NCBI RefSeq assembly: GCF_900106555.1
Contig: NZ_FNOE01000007.1
Span: forward strand, 1 to 64,000
DNA length: 64,000 bases
Direction of reading: 5' to 3'
Origin: Nitrosomonas oligotropha
GTDB lineage: Bacteria; Pseudomonadota; Gammaproteobacteria; Burkholderiales; Nitrosomonadaceae
Shown: positions 8,740 through 20,228 of the stretch, piece by piece
Numbering within the stretch: the first letter of the stretch is position 1
How the letters are laid out: each line of letters starts with the position of its first letter
Program-made: the position numbers and the translations under genes
Notes under the pieces: generated by a model
Database searches by the model: none
What the model was told of the DNA's origin: nothing
Seen by the model: the letters and a program-made list of their open reading frames with translations, nothing else

Positions 8740-9804
8740 CTACTTAATAACCGCGTTCAATTCACCTTTAGCATAGCGGTTCGCCATACTTTCCAGAGAA
8801 ATCGGTTTGATTTTTCCGGCCTGTCCGGCGCAACCGAAAGCTTCGAAGCGGGCTTTACAAATGTCTTTAGCAGCGGCGGTCGCTTCTTTCAGGAATTTGC
8901 GCGGGTCGAAATTGCTTTTGTCTTTTTCCAGGCTGCGACGGATCGCGCCGGTCATTGCCAGGCGAATATCGGTGTCGATATTGACTTTACGCACACCGTA
9001 TTTGATGCCTTGTTGAATTTCTTCGACCGGTACACCGTAGGTTTCTTTAATGTCGCCGCCAAATTGACGGATGATTTCCAGCCATTCTTGCGGTACCGAG
9101 CTGGAGCCGTGCATAACCAAATGAGTATTTGGGATGCGCGCATGAATTTGCTTGATGCGTTCGATCGCCAGAATATCGCCGGTGGGTTTGCGGGTAAATT
9201 TGTACGCGCCGTGCGAGGTTCCGATAGCGATTGCCAGTGCATCCACACCGGTTTTACGCACAAAGTCGGCAGCTTCTTCCGGATCGGTCAGCAGTTGGTC
9301 ATGCGACAGCACGCCTTCCGCGCCATGTCCGTCTTCCGCTTCGCCCATACCGGATTCGAGCGATCCCAGACAACCCAGTTCGCCTTCTACCGATACGCCG
9401 ACAGAGTGCGCGATGTTAACGACATCGGCAGTGACATTAACGTTGTATTCGTAGGTTGATGGTGTTTTGGCGTCTGCTTGCAATGAGCCATCCATCATGA
9501 CGCTTGAAAAACCGCTACGGATCGCATTGACACAAACGGAGGGCGACGCGCCATGATCCTGGTGCATCACAATCGGTATATGCGGATAGGATTCAACGGC
9601 TGCCTCAATCAAATGACGTAAAAATGCTTCACCGGCATATTTTCTCGCACCGGCGGAACCTTGCATGATGACCGGGCTGTTGCATTCATCCGCGGCTTGC
9701 ATGATCGCCTGGATCTGTTCCAGGTTGTTGACGTTGAAAGCCGGCAAACCGTAGCCGTTTTCCGCTGCGTGATCGAGTAGTTGTCTTAATGATACGAGTG
9801 CCAT
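8740..9804 (-). CDS. fba: Class II fructose-bisphosphate aldolase
   Basis: This Zn-dependent aldolase interconverts fructose-1,6-bisphosphate with glyceraldehyde-3-phosphate and dihydroxyacetone phosphate; in an autotroph it also condenses Calvin-cycle triose phosphates. It has 354 residues, the class II length. Metal-site residues lie in VMHQDHGAS (near residue 80), with IGTSHGAYK and [10 protein letters not shown] further on. The start has a strong TAAGGAG site. It is last of the tkt-gap-pgk-pyk-fba run. Confidence 0.96.
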   Translation of the reverse strand: MALVSLRQLLDHAAENGYGLPAFNVNNLEQIQAIMQAADECNSPVIMQGSAGARKYAGEAFLRHLIEAAVESYPHIPIVMHQDHGASPSVCVNAIRSGFSSVMMDGSLQADAKTPSTYEYNVNVTADVVNIAHSVGVSVEGELGCLGSLESGMGEAEDGHGAEGVLSHDQLLTDPEEAADFVRKTGVDALAIAIGTSHGAYKFTRKPTGDILAIERIKQIHARIPNTHLVMHGSSSVPQEWLEIIRQFGGDIKETYGVPVEEIQQGIKYGVRKVNIDTDIRLAMTGAIRRSLEKDKSNFDPRKFLKEATAAAKDICKARFEAFGCAGQAGKIKPISLESMANRYAKGELNAVIK

Positions 9805-9933
9805 TTAGATCTCCTTATTGATTATCTTAAAAAATTCTATAGCCATTAGTATAAGCAATTATTCGGTATGAATACTGCTCGTTCTTTTTCCTAGTCTCAG
9901 CGTGTTTGTCCGGATTGCATTGCATTTTACCGG

Positions 9934-11385
9934 TCAGATTGCTTCAATGCCTTGCCTGGTTTTCCATTCGCCGACTTTAATGATTTTCATCGTATTGGTG
10001 CCACCGGTTTTACCCACCGGTTCGCCGATCGTCATCACCATAATATCACCGCTGCGCACCACACCGCGGTTAAGTAATTCCTGTTCGGCCAGATTCAGAA
10101 TTTCTTCCGGATCGTTCAATCCTGCGCCGAATTCCACCGGATATACACCTCTGAACAACGTTACCCTTCTGCGCGTTTCTTCATTGGGACTCAACGCAAA
10201 AATAGGCACTTTGGAACTCCTGCGCGACATCAGCAAAGCGGTCACACCGCTTTGCGTGAGTGCGGCGATGGCGCGAATCTGCAAGCCGCTGGCGGTGTAC
10301 ATCGTGGCGCGCGCAATGGCTTCTTCGATGGTCGCCGGATTGATATTTTGCATCCGCCGGTCGGTGTTGACCAGATATTCCTTTTCCGCTTCCAAGCAAA
10401 CTCTGGCCATCGCTTCAACCGCTTCCACCGGATATTCCCCGGCAGCGGATTCCGCCGACAACATGACCGCATCGGTACCGTCCAGCACCGCGTTAGCCAC
10501 GTCCGATACCTCCGCACGCGTTGGAATCGGATTGGTAATCATCGATTCCATCATTTGTGTGGCGGTTACCACGGTTTTATTGTTGGCGCGCGCGGAGCGG
10601 ATCATTCGTTTTTGCAGCGCCGGAACGGCAGCATCGCCGACTTCAACCGCCAGATCACCACGCGCCACCATAATGGCATCCGATGCTTCGAGAATATCGT
10701 CCAAAGCAAGAATAGCTTCGGAACGCTCGATCTTGGCCATGATCATGCCTCGACCGCCTGCCTCGTGAAACAATGCACGCGCTTGGCGGATGTCGTCGCC
10801 TGAGCGGACAAACGATACGGCTAAGTAATCCGCGCCCAGTTCGGCGGCGGTTTTAATATCTTCCAGATCCTTACTGGTCAGCGCTGGCGCACCGAGTCCG
10901 CCACCCTTACGGTTAATGCCTTTATTGTTTGATAGTATGCCGCCCTGTTCGACCACGCAGAACACCTGATGACCTTTTACATGCGATACACCCAGCACAA
11001 TACGGCCATCGTCCAGCATCAGCGTAGCGCCGGTTTCCAGATCATTCGGCAGCTCCTTATAATCCAGACCGACTCTTTCCTGATTGCCTAATTCACAATT
11101 AGCATCCAGAATGAACTGATCACCGACTTCGAGCCTGATCTTACCGTGCTCGAATCTACCGACGCGTATTTTCGGCCCTTGCAGATCGGCCAGTACGCCG
11201 ACTGTAAGACCAGCAGCCCGCGCCAGTGACCGTGTCATTTCGGCGAACTCGATATGCTGTTCGCGCGTGCCGTGCGAAAAATTGATCCGAACAACATCAA
11301 CACCGGCCCGGATTAAACGATCCAAGATTTTTGGATTTTTACAGGCGGGACCCAGGGTCGCTACAATTTTTGTTCTTCGGATCAT
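9934..11385 (-). CDS. pyk: Pyruvate kinase
   Basis: The enzyme converts phosphoenolpyruvate and ADP to pyruvate and ATP. Its 483 residues cover the full family: TKIVATLGPAC at the start, the substrate block VVRINFSHG, the active-site MAKIERSEA with its catalytic Lys, and the ATQMMESM and SAESAAGEYP blocks. It starts 17 bases after the pgk stop, so it is in the same unit. No lesion seen. Confidence 0.96.
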   Translation of the reverse strand: MIRRTKIVATLGPACKNPKILDRLIRAGVDVVRINFSHGTREQHIEFAEMTRSLARAAGLTVGVLADLQGPKIRVGRFEHGKIRLEVGDQFILDANCELGNQERVGLDYKELPNDLETGATLMLDDGRIVLGVSHVKGHQVFCVVEQGGILSNNKGINRKGGGLGAPALTSKDLEDIKTAAELGADYLAVSFVRSGDDIRQARALFHEAGGRGMIMAKIERSEAILALDDILEASDAIMVARGDLAVEVGDAAVPALQKRMIRSARANNKTVVTATQMMESMITNPIPTRAEVSDVANAVLDGTDAVMLSAESAAGEYPVEAVEAMARVCLEAEKEYLVNTDRRMQNINPATIEEAIARATMYTASGLQIRAIAALTQSGVTALLMSRRSSKVPIFALSPNEETRRRVTLFRGVYPVEFGAGLNDPEEILNLAEQELLNRGVVRSGDIMVMTIGEPVGKTGGTNTMKIIKVGEWKTRQGIEAI

Positions 11386-11402
11386 GGTTTTCTTAATGGT
11401 GT

Positions 11403-12581
11403 TTATTTGGCGCGCATTTCCAATATCTCTACCGCCGGCAATTTTTTGCCTTCCAAGAATTCCAGGAATGCGCCGCCTGCGGTTGAAATATAGGAAACTT
11501 TGTCGTAGATATCATACTTCTGAATAGCCGCAATGGTATCACCGCCGCCCGCTAACGTGAAAGCCTTTGTTTCTGCGATCGCCCTGGCGATCTTCTCGGT
11601 TCCGGCACCAAATTGATCAAACTCAAACACGCCAACCGGGCCGTTCCACACCACCGTACCGGCTTTCATGATGATATCCACCAATTCTTGCGCACTTTTC
11701 GGGCCGATATCAAAAATCATGTCATCATCCGCTACAGCGCCTGCATCTTTCAATACCGCAGGTTCATTGGCATCAAATTTTTTGCCGGTCACTACATCGA
11801 CCGCGATTGGAATCGACGCATTGCGTTTCGCCATTTTATCCATCAATGTTTTGGCTGTCGGGACCAGATCATCTTCGCACAGCGATTTGCCGACATTTTT
11901 ACCGGTTGCTTTCAGGAAGGTATTGGCAATACCGCCGCCGACCACCAGTTGATCGACTTTCTCGGACAACGATTCGAGCACGGTCAGCTTGGTGGAAACT
12001 TTGGAGCCGCCGACAATCGCCACCATCGGACGCGCTGGACTCAATAGCGCTTTAGTCAGCGCATCCAGTTCTTCTGTCAGCAGGATACCGGCGCAAGCCA
12101 CAGGAGCATATTTGGCAATGCCGTGGGTCGAGGCTTCTGCGCGATGCGCAGTGCCGAATGCATCCATGACAAAGACATCGCATAATTTGGCATATTTTTG
12201 CGCCGTTTCCTCGACATTTTTCTTTTCGCCTTTATTGATGCGGCAATTCTCCAGCACCACCAGCTCTCCAGCGGCCACTTCAAATCCGCCATCGACCCAA
12301 TCCTTGATCAGGCGCACTGGTTTTCCTAACCGGCTGGCAATATTATCCGCCACGGGTTTCAGAGAATTTTCTTCAACCCACACACCTTCTTCGGGGCGGC
12401 CCAAGTGAGACGTTACCATCACTTTGGCGCCTTGTTTGATGCAGTGATTAATCGTCGCCATCGAGGCGGTGATGCGCGCATCCGAGGTCACTTTTCCATC
12501 TTTCACGGGCACGTTGAGATCGGCGCGTATAAATACACGTTTACCTTTAAGATCAAGGTCAACAAGTTTAATAACAGACAC
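11403..12581 (-). CDS. pgk: Phosphoglycerate kinase
   Basis: This enzyme transfers phosphate between 1,3-bisphosphoglycerate and ADP, and runs in the ATP-using direction during CO2 fixation. Its 392 residues show the N-domain signature [13 protein letters not shown], the substrate stretch [10 protein letters not shown], and the nucleotide block [19 protein letters not shown] is near the C-terminus. It lies between gap and pyk. Confidence 0.97.
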   Translation of the reverse strand: MSVIKLVDLDLKGKRVFIRADLNVPVKDGKVTSDARITASMATINHCIKQGAKVMVTSHLGRPEEGVWVEENSLKPVADNIASRLGKPVRLIKDWVDGGFEVAAGELVVLENCRINKGEKKNVEETAQKYAKLCDVFVMDAFGTAHRAEASTHGIAKYAPVACAGILLTEELDALTKALLSPARPMVAIVGGSKVSTKLTVLESLSEKVDQLVVGGGIANTFLKATGKNVGKSLCEDDLVPTAKTLMDKMAKRNASIPIAVDVVTGKKFDANEPAVLKDAGAVADDDMIFDIGPKSAQELVDIIMKAGTVVWNGPVGVFEFDQFGAGTEKIARAIAETKAFTLAGGGDTIAAIQKYDIYDKVSYISTAGGAFLEFLEGKKLPAVEILEMRAK

Positions 12582-12613
12582 GGTAAGCTCCAGATTTGTC
12601 TTTAAGAAAGTAT

Positions 12614-12637
12614 AAAGGATAGCAAACGCTACCCTTT
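12614..12637 (-). terminator. Hairpin between gap and pgk, weak terminator or processing site
   Basis: On the minus strand AAAGGGTAGC pairs with GCTATCCTTT (one mismatch) around a 4-base loop. It lies 79 bases after the gap stop and is followed by a T-rich but interrupted stretch. A larger inverted repeat (TCAGATGG/CCATCTGA, 12664-12705) precedes it. Either could attenuate gap-pgk read-through or set differential transcript levels. Confidence 0.4.
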
Positions 12638-12715
12638 ATGTCTTAATAAATTAACTATTTAAATCAGATGGCAATCAGAATCCTAACGCTTGACTGTCCA
12701 TCTGAAAGCACTTAA

Positions 12716-13738
<1,023 letters not shown>

Positions 13739-13794
13739 CTATTACTTCCGGATGAATGCAATTCATCATCCGGTTGCTTTAATCATAAATTGGA

Positions 13795-15810
13795 TCAGAG
13801 AATGCCTTTGACTGTTTTAACAACGTTCTCGACGGTAAAGCCAAAATGCTTGAATAACACATCTGCAGGCGCTGATTCACCAAAAGTGTCCATGCCGACT
13901 ACCGCGCCGTCCAGCCCAACATACTTACGCCAGAAATCAGTTACGCCCGCTTCCACCGCTACGCGTTTAACACCCTTCAGCAAGACACTGTCTTTATACG
14001 ATGGTTCCTGACGATCGAATACATTCGTGCACGGCATGGAAACCACGCGCACATGAACGCCTTCTTCGGCCAGCGCTTTTTGCGCATTCATGGCCAGCCC
14101 CACTTCGGAACCTGTCGCAATCAAAATTGCTTGCGGCTTGCCATTACCGGCTTCGGATAATATATAACCGCCTTTATCGATCAGCTTGATGGTAGCGGCA
14201 TCGCGTTTTTGGAATGGCAAATTCTGACGGCTGAATATCAATGTCGAAGGACCATTTTTGCGTTCGATGGCACGCGCCCATGACACGGTTGACTCAACCG
14301 TATCGCAAGGACGCCATACATCCATATTAGGGATTAAACGCAAGGTTGAAGTCTGTTCTACCGGTTGATGCGTCGGACCATCTTCACCCAGACCGATGGA
14401 GTCATGCGTAAAGACGAAAATATTGCGAATCTTCATCAGTGCGGCCATGCGCAATGCATTACGCGCATATTCGGAGAACATCAGGAAAGTGGCACCGTAA
14501 GGAATCAAGCCGCCATGCAACGACAAACCATTCATCATGGCACTCATGCCAAATTCGCGCACACCGTAGTACACGTAGTTACCGCCATTCTGTTTGCTGA
14601 TCCCTTTGGAGCCTGACCACAAAGTCAAATTGGATCCGGCCAGATCAGCAGAGCCGCCGAGTAATTCAGGCAGAACTGGCGCCAGACCTTCAATCGCATT
14701 TTGCGAAGCTTTACGGCTTGCAATGGTTTCCGCTTTTGCATTAACTTGATTGATAACGCCGTCGACATGACTGCGCCAGTTCGCTGGCAACTCACCAGCC
14801 GTGCGGCGATTGAATTCGGCTGCTTCAGCCGGATACTTTTCAGCATACTCAGCAAATTTCTGATTCCATTCTGTTTCCAGCGCCTGCCCTTTCGCTCTTG
14901 CGTCCCAGGCGCTATACACTTCTTGCGGAATCTCAAAAGGCGGATGATGCCAGCCGATGTGCGGACGAGCGGCAGCGATCTCCGCGTCACCTAATGCTGC
15001 ACCGTGTACCGAGTGGGTATTGGCCATATTAGGTGATCCCAGTCCGATGACCGTTTTGCAGCAGATCATTGTTGGCTTATCATTGACTTTTTTAGCCGCT
15101 TCAATCGCTGCTTCTATGGCTACCGGGTCGTGCCCGTTGACGTTTGGCACTACGTGCCAGCCATAAGACTCAAACCGCTTCGGCGTGTCATCGGTAAACC
15201 AGCCTTCCACATGACCATCGATGGAAATGCCATTATCATCGTAAAAACAAATCAGTTTTCCTAGACCCAAGGTACCCGCCAAGGAACAAGCCTCGTGCGA
15301 AATGCCTTCCATCAGGCAACCATCGCCCAAGAAAACGTAGGTATGGTGATCGACAATGTTATAACCAGGACGGTTAAATTCAGCGGCCAATATTTTTTCT
15401 GCCAGCGCCATGCCCACGGCATTGGTGATGCCCTGACCCAATGGGCCGGTTGTGGTTTCCACACCTGGCGTGTAGCCATATTCCGGATGCCCGGGTGTCT
15501 TGGAATGGAATTGCCGGAATTTCTTAATTTCTTCCATCGGCAAATCGTAGCCGGTCAGATGCAGTAACGCATAAATCAGCATCGATCCATGCCCGTTGGA
15601 AAGAATAAACCGGTCACGATCAACCCACCCCGGATTACCAGGATTATGACGCAGATGATGAATCCACAGTACTTCAGCGATTTCCGCCATCCCCATCGGC
15701 ATACCGGGGTGACCAGAATTGGCTTTTTGCACAGCATCCATCGCCAATGCACGAATTGCGCTGGTTAAATCCTTAAACACCGGCGCGTCAAAATCCTTGA
15801 ATGTCCCCAT
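13795..15810 (-). CDS. tkt: Transketolase
   Basis: This thiamine-diphosphate enzyme moves two-carbon units between sugar phosphates in the pentose phosphate and Calvin cycles. Its 671 residues begin with the [20 protein letters not shown] block. The ThDP motif runs from [13 protein letters not shown] to CFYDDN, and [15 protein letters not shown] lies in the Pyr domain. I place the start at ATG 15810, with GGGAG nine bases upstream; an in-frame GTG at 15816 is too close to that site. It heads the carbon gene run and has its own promoter candidate at 15908-15936. Confidence 0.96.
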   Translation of the reverse strand: MGTFKDFDAPVFKDLTSAIRALAMDAVQKANSGHPGMPMGMAEIAEVLWIHHLRHNPGNPGWVDRDRFILSNGHGSMLIYALLHLTGYDLPMEEIKKFRQFHSKTPGHPEYGYTPGVETTTGPLGQGITNAVGMALAEKILAAEFNRPGYNIVDHHTYVFLGDGCLMEGISHEACSLAGTLGLGKLICFYDDNGISIDGHVEGWFTDDTPKRFESYGWHVVPNVNGHDPVAIEAAIEAAKKVNDKPTMICCKTVIGLGSPNMANTHSVHGAALGDAEIAAARPHIGWHHPPFEIPQEVYSAWDARAKGQALETEWNQKFAEYAEKYPAEAAEFNRRTAGELPANWRSHVDGVINQVNAKAETIASRKASQNAIEGLAPVLPELLGGSADLAGSNLTLWSGSKGISKQNGGNYVYYGVREFGMSAMMNGLSLHGGLIPYGATFLMFSEYARNALRMAALMKIRNIFVFTHDSIGLGEDGPTHQPVEQTSTLRLIPNMDVWRPCDTVESTVSWARAIERKNGPSTLIFSRQNLPFQKRDAATIKLIDKGGYILSEAGNGKPQAILIATGSEVGLAMNAQKALAEEGVHVRVVSMPCTNVFDRQEPSYKDSVLLKGVKRVAVEAGVTDFWRKYVGLDGAVVGMDTFGESAPADVLFKHFGFTVENVVKTVKGIL

Positions 15811-15907
15811 TAACACTAACTCCCTAATATTTTAAACGAATAGAAAAGATCGAACTGTGCGCTAATTGAATAGGAACACATCGTATCGGCAAATAAATTA
15901 ATGCGAT

Positions 15908-15936
15908 ATTATCCCCTAAGATAGAGGATACGACAA
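15908..15936 (-). promoter_or_regulatory. Candidate sigma-70 promoter for the tkt unit
   Basis: On the minus strand TTGTCG (15936-15931) and GATAAT (15913-15908) are separated by 17 bases. That gives a transcript starting near 15900 and a leader of about 90 bases before the tkt start. Confidence 0.5.
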
Positions 15937-15998
15937 CTAGAGACCTTCATTTTTTGCGCCTAAAACCAATCCGGTAGCAGCAAAATTTCTTTAAAAAA

Positions 15999-17261
15999 TC
16001 AGTTGCCCCGCAGTTTAATTCCCAATAATTTTATTTTGCGGTACAGGTGCGTGCGCTCTAATCCAGCGCGTTCCGCGACTCGCGTCATGTTGCCACTTTC
16101 CTGATCGATCAATCTTTCAAAGTAAGTTTTTTCAAACAAATCGCGCGCTTCGCGCAGAGAAAGATCGAGCGGAATCTCCGGCGAAACTGATGACGAGACC
16201 GATTCCGGAAAAACCATCGCCTGCTGCACGGCTTCAACCGAAATCTCATCGGACGTGCAAGTCAGTGCCAGCGAATGCACCACACCGGTTAACTGCGTCA
16301 GATTGCCGGGCCAATCGTAATTGCGCAGGCAATTTAATGCTGCGGTACTGAATTGTAACGTGGACGAAGCCTCTCCCGATTCAACGAAACGCGACAAGAT
16401 TTGACCGGCTAGCTCAGGGATATCTTCCCGGTGTGTGCGCAATGCCGGAATGCCGATGCTGAGGCTGCTCAATATCTCGTACAATTTGGGATGATAAGCA
16501 CCCTGCGCGGTCAGCTCCGCCAACGGTTGCGATGTAGCGCAAACCAGCCGGACGTTATACTTCTCCAGCTTACTTAGCAATAACAGCAAGCCTTTTTGCG
16601 CCAATTTACTGATCTCGCCGACATCTTTCAGAAATAACAGCCCGTCACGCGCAAGCCCCAGCAAATCCAGCGGCGATTCGGCCAATCCCGTCAACGTCTC
16701 GGGTTCCACCCATGGCGTGCCCGGACGATGCATAAAACGCGCGCAAATTTCCGCGCCCGCGCCCGGCTCCCCCATCAGCAGCACGGGCGTTTTCAGGTTC
16801 ACTACTTGCTCCAGCCTTTTTCTCAGATCAAGAATCAAGGCGCCTTTACCCAGACTGGCCAGTGACAGCGCTGATTGCTGCTTATTTTGCGCCCCGCGCA
16901 ATGCCTTGCTGACCGTGCTCAACAGCTTTTGCAACGGTATCGGCTTTTCCAAATAACCGAATGCGCCAATGCGGGTAGCCTCCACCGCCGTATCAATCGT
17001 GCCGTGTCCGGACATCATGATCACCGGCATCGTCAGCAAGCCATTGCTGGCCCACTCTTTCAGGAGCGTAATACCATCCGTATCGGGCATCCAGATATCC
17101 AGCAGCACCAGATCGGGGCGCGTTTGCGCACGCCAGATCCGCGCCTGTTCGGCATTCTCGGCCAACGCCACGCGATATCCTTCGTCCCGCAAAATTTCAG
17201 ACAGCAATTCGCGGATGCCAATTTCGTCATCAACAACCAGTATTGTATTGTTCGTTATCAT
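15999..17261 (-). CDS. ntrX: NtrX-type response regulator with degenerate AAA+ domain
   Basis: It has 420 residues in three parts: a receiver (phosphoacceptor D55 in LVLLDIWMPD, Lys near 106), an AAA+-like middle and a C-terminal Fis-type helix-turn-helix (NMTRVAERAGLERTHLYRKIK). The middle is decayed. The Walker A is GEPGAGAE (164-171), with Ala in place of Lys. The Walker B region reads LFLKDVGE, where LFLDEIGE is usual. No GAFTGA sigma-54 contact loop is present, and the segment that should hold it is shortened. It is therefore unlikely to hydrolyse ATP or remodel sigma-54 and may act as a plain DNA-binding regulator. ATG 17261 has a GGAG site; GTG 17276 is in frame. It is paired with ntrY upstream. 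Confidence 0.85.
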   Translation of the reverse strand: MITNNTILVVDDEIGIRELLSEILRDEGYRVALAENAEQARIWRAQTRPDLVLLDIWMPDTDGITLLKEWASNGLLTMPVIMMSGHGTIDTAVEATRIGAFGYLEKPIPLQKLLSTVSKALRGAQNKQQSALSLASLGKGALILDLRKRLEQVVNLKTPVLLMGEPGAGAEICARFMHRPGTPWVEPETLTGLAESPLDLLGLARDGLLFLKDVGEISKLAQKGLLLLLSKLEKYNVRLVCATSQPLAELTAQGAYHPKLYEILSSLSIGIPALRTHREDIPELAGQILSRFVESGEASSTLQFSTAALNCLRNYDWPGNLTQLTGVVHSLALTCTSDEISVEAVQQAMVFPESVSSSVSPEIPLDLSLREARDLFEKTYFERLIDQESGNMTRVAERAGLERTHLYRKIKLLGIKLRGN

Positions 17262-17406
17262 TGAGTGTTTCTCCACTACTGAAATCTAATCAGCTTAGCC
17301 ACAACTGTCAAATTTCACGGTCATCTATGAATTCCAAGTTTCTTGATTGACGGATATCTTGCCAGGAAAGATTGCATTCCTCTTTTCTGTTATCACCGGT
17401 TGTTCC

Positions 17407-19584
17407 CTAATGCGCCGCCAGCCGGTTATCGTTGGTGGATGCGCTTTTCTCCACCGTCGGCAGGATAATTGAAATTTGCGCGCCCTGCGGTTTAATATTT
17501 TCGATATGGATTATCCCTTCATGTTCTTCAACAATTTTCTTCACAATCGGTAATCCCAATCCGGTTCCCTTAGCCTTGGTGGTGACATAAGGCTCAAAAA
17601 CCCGGGCTCTGATTTCATCCGAAAAACCGCAACCGTTATCACGAACACTGAGTTGCACCCCGCCATGCACTTTTTCGGTTTTCACTTCGATCACGGGTTG
17701 CGGCGTATCAATCAGTGCGTCTTGCGCATTTTGCAGCAAATTATGCAGCACTTGGCGCAATTGTGCCGAATCGCCTTTGATCAGCGGTAAATCATCCCCC
17801 AGTAGCTGCTGGATTCGCACATGCTTGCTATTCTCAGCAGCCATATTCGCGGTTTCGTAAAGCGACAATACCTCGCGCACCAGCCGGTTAAAATCCAATT
17901 GGTGCAATTGCATTTCAGGCACGCGCGCATACTGATTAAATTCATTTACCATCCGTTTCAGGGCTTCCACCTGATTGACAATAGTCTCAGTAGAACGCCG
18001 CAATATCTTGGCGTCTTCTTCATTGAGCTTATTGATTAATTTGTGCTGCACGCGCTCGGCGGATAGTTGAATCGGTGTCAGCGGATTTTTAATTTCATGC
18101 GCCAGCCGTCGCGCGACTTCACCCCAGGCAACCGCGCGCTGCACTTGCAATAGATTGGTGATGTCATCAAAAACCACCACGCCGCCACCGCTGGATATCT
18201 TGGGTAAGCGCGTTCCTCTCAGCAATAGAACCTGATTACGGCCATCTTCCGAACGCGTCAATTGCCGCTGCCAAACGCCGGTTTCTCCGGAATTAAATCC
18301 CTCCTTGATCTCGGTAATCAAGGTATTCAGTTGCGGTTCATTGCTCACGCAGCCCTCGATAATCGAACCGTCCAAGCTGATCAGCGGTATTTGCAGGATC
18401 TGTTCGGCACTGCGATTGGCCTTGGATAATACCAACTGATCGTCGAATACCAGCACACCCGATGACAAATTCGCCAGGATACTTTCCAAGTGCGCTCTCG
18501 CGCTCTCGACCGCCTGCTGATTATGCAGTGCTGCTGCGCGTGCTTCCTCCAATTGTTGCGTCATCAAATTGAAGGACTCCGTCAATACTCCCAATTCGTC
18601 ACGACTTTGCACCAGGTGTCTGCGGCTGTAGTCACCCTGCGCAATCGCCCGCGTGCCTTCCGCCAGCATGCCCAGCGGCGCGCTCAGTTTCTCACTGAGC
18701 AAAGAAGCGGTCGCCAATGCTGAAAACAACGATAACAACAAGGCCAGCGTCAAGGTAACACTATACAGCCGGGTCAATCCATGGCGCGACAAAGAAAGTT
18801 CCTGATAATCCTGATAACCGGCCTGCACCCGTTCGGCGTCTTTTGCCAATTGCAGCGGAACCGGCTGCAGCATTTGCAGCATCCGGATATCCTCTTGCAA
18901 ACTCAGCACATTAACCGGAGCAACGACGCGCAAATACAAGCCTTTATCGGCAATCGACTCAATCGCGCCATACGCTTTCTGCATCCGGATATAGCGCATA
19001 ACGACGGCATTCGGCATCCCAGGAAATAACGTCAGATTACTCTCGCTGGAAAAAGCGATGACTTTGCCATCCTGGTTAAACAAGGTCGCTTCTTCCACTT
19101 GCGATTGCAGCAGCAACTCATTCAGCACCAATAAAGGCGGATTAGCGGGATCGGACAATATTAACGCCGTCGCCTGCGCTTTGCGCTGCAACTCTTCCAG
19201 CAGATTATCCAGCATGGTATGCCCCAGATTCAAGCCGCCTTCCAGGGCACGATCCACTTTAACGTCAAACCAGGATTCGATACTCTTCTCAAGAAACTGA
19301 ACAGACACGGCATACACCAAAACACCGGGAAGTGTCGCCATCATGGAAAAAACCAGCATCAACCGTAACGCCAGCCTAGATCCGAAAACACCCGATTTGA
19401 GGCGGCGTCTGAACCGCCACAGCAGAAATCCCAGAATCGCCATGAGAAAGATCACAAAGGCGATATTGATGCCTAACAATAAGCGGTACTTCCGTTCAAA
19501 AAACTCGGTATTGGCGCCCGCGGTAGCCAGCAGAAAGAGCATCACAGCCCCCACACCGGCCCCCACAATGAGCACGTATTTCAT
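17407..19584 (-). CDS. ntrY: NtrY-type sensor histidine kinase
   Basis: A 725-residue membrane kinase, partner of the adjacent NtrX. Two or three hydrophobic helices span the first ~80 residues, with a periplasmic or membrane-proximal sensor region to about 280 followed by another helix. Next come a HAMP linker (SAPLGMLAEGTRAIAQGDY), a PAS domain (about 365-470), the phospho-acceptor helix AHEIKNPLTPIQLSAERV, and an ATPase domain with DNGCGFSDEI and the G box GTGLGLPIVKKI. The start abuts the DUF4390 stop (shared base at 19584), suggesting translational coupling. The stimulus is unknown; NtrY/NtrX pairs have been tied to nitrogen, redox and envelope responses. Confidence 0.92.
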   Translation of the reverse strand: MKYVLIVGAGVGAVMLFLLATAGANTEFFERKYRLLLGINIAFVIFLMAILGFLLWRFRRRLKSGVFGSRLALRLMLVFSMMATLPGVLVYAVSVQFLEKSIESWFDVKVDRALEGGLNLGHTMLDNLLEELQRKAQATALILSDPANPPLLVLNELLLQSQVEEATLFNQDGKVIAFSSESNLTLFPGMPNAVVMRYIRMQKAYGAIESIADKGLYLRVVAPVNVLSLQEDIRMLQMLQPVPLQLAKDAERVQAGYQDYQELSLSRHGLTRLYSVTLTLALLLSLFSALATASLLSEKLSAPLGMLAEGTRAIAQGDYSRRHLVQSRDELGVLTESFNLMTQQLEEARAAALHNQQAVESARAHLESILANLSSGVLVFDDQLVLSKANRSAEQILQIPLISLDGSIIEGCVSNEPQLNTLITEIKEGFNSGETGVWQRQLTRSEDGRNQVLLLRGTRLPKISSGGGVVVFDDITNLLQVQRAVAWGEVARRLAHEIKNPLTPIQLSAERVQHKLINKLNEEDAKILRRSTETIVNQVEALKRMVNEFNQYARVPEMQLHQLDFNRLVREVLSLYETANMAAENSKHVRIQQLLGDDLPLIKGDSAQLRQVLHNLLQNAQDALIDTPQPVIEVKTEKVHGGVQLSVRDNGCGFSDEIRARVFEPYVTTKAKGTGLGLPIVKKIVEEHEGIIHIENIKPQGAQISIILPTVEKSASTNDNRLAAH

Positions 19585-20228
19585 CAGTGACCTTTAATCT
19601 GTACCGGTTCCCCGGGTGTGGGCAGCTTCGTGTGCCATTCCAGTTTATCCGAACTCAAATTCCACTGACTGGAACCCAATGTTTCAACTTGGAACGGTTT
19701 TGGCATCCGCGTCAGATCGAGCCAGATTCGCAGCGACGCCACATAATCGGCATCTGGCTTTAATTCGGTTTTAGCCGTCAACGGAAGATCGCGTATCCGC
19801 CCCAATGCCTGCAATGCTTCCTTTAATGAAGAATAACTTTGTGAAAACACCGGATGGTTGAGGTGATATTGCCGTGTTAGCGCATAATAGCGCAAACCAA
19901 CCACGAACTTACTGCGCGCCACTTCCTCATTGAGCTTATACCAGCGCGTATCCAGCAAGCCGAATTTGGTGACGAAATAAAGCACGATACCTTTCTCCAG
20001 CGTCTGTTCCAACGTCTCGTTCAGCGTAATCTCGGAATCCATGCTGATGGTATAGCCTTGCTCGGTCGCCGCAAGACTGACAGACTTTATCTGGATACCT
20101 TCCGCCCGCACAACGGACATTGGCGATAGCAAAATCAGTAGCAACAGCACAAGATTGAGATAGGGTAGCTTTATTCGGCGCACTTGCGGATCAGGCTTTT
20201 TGCAGTAAGTTATAGAAGAAGCCATCAT
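19584..20228 (-). CDS. DUF4390 domain-containing protein
   Basis: A protein of about 214 residues with an N-terminal signal or anchor helix (LNLVLLLLILLSPMSVVRA) and a DUF4390 body of beta-rich character (MDSEITLNETLEQTLEKGI; YYALTRQYHLNHPVFSQSY). The function is not known. It is consistently placed between rsmB and ntrY in betaproteobacteria, which hints at a link to the kinase. The frame runs upstream to 20345 inside rsmB, but the signal peptide is best served by starts at 20228 or 20225, which overlap the rsmB end by about 35 bases. Confidence 0.8.
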   Translation of the reverse strand: MMASSITYCKKPDPQVRRIKLPYLNLVLLLLILLSPMSVVRAEGIQIKSVSLAATEQGYTISMDSEITLNETLEQTLEKGIVLYFVTKFGLLDTRWYKLNEEVARSKFVVGLRYYALTRQYHLNHPVFSQSYSSLKEALQALGRIRDLPLTAKTELKPDADYVASLRIWLDLTRMPKPFQVETLGSSQWNLSSDKLEWHTKLPTPGEPVQIKGH

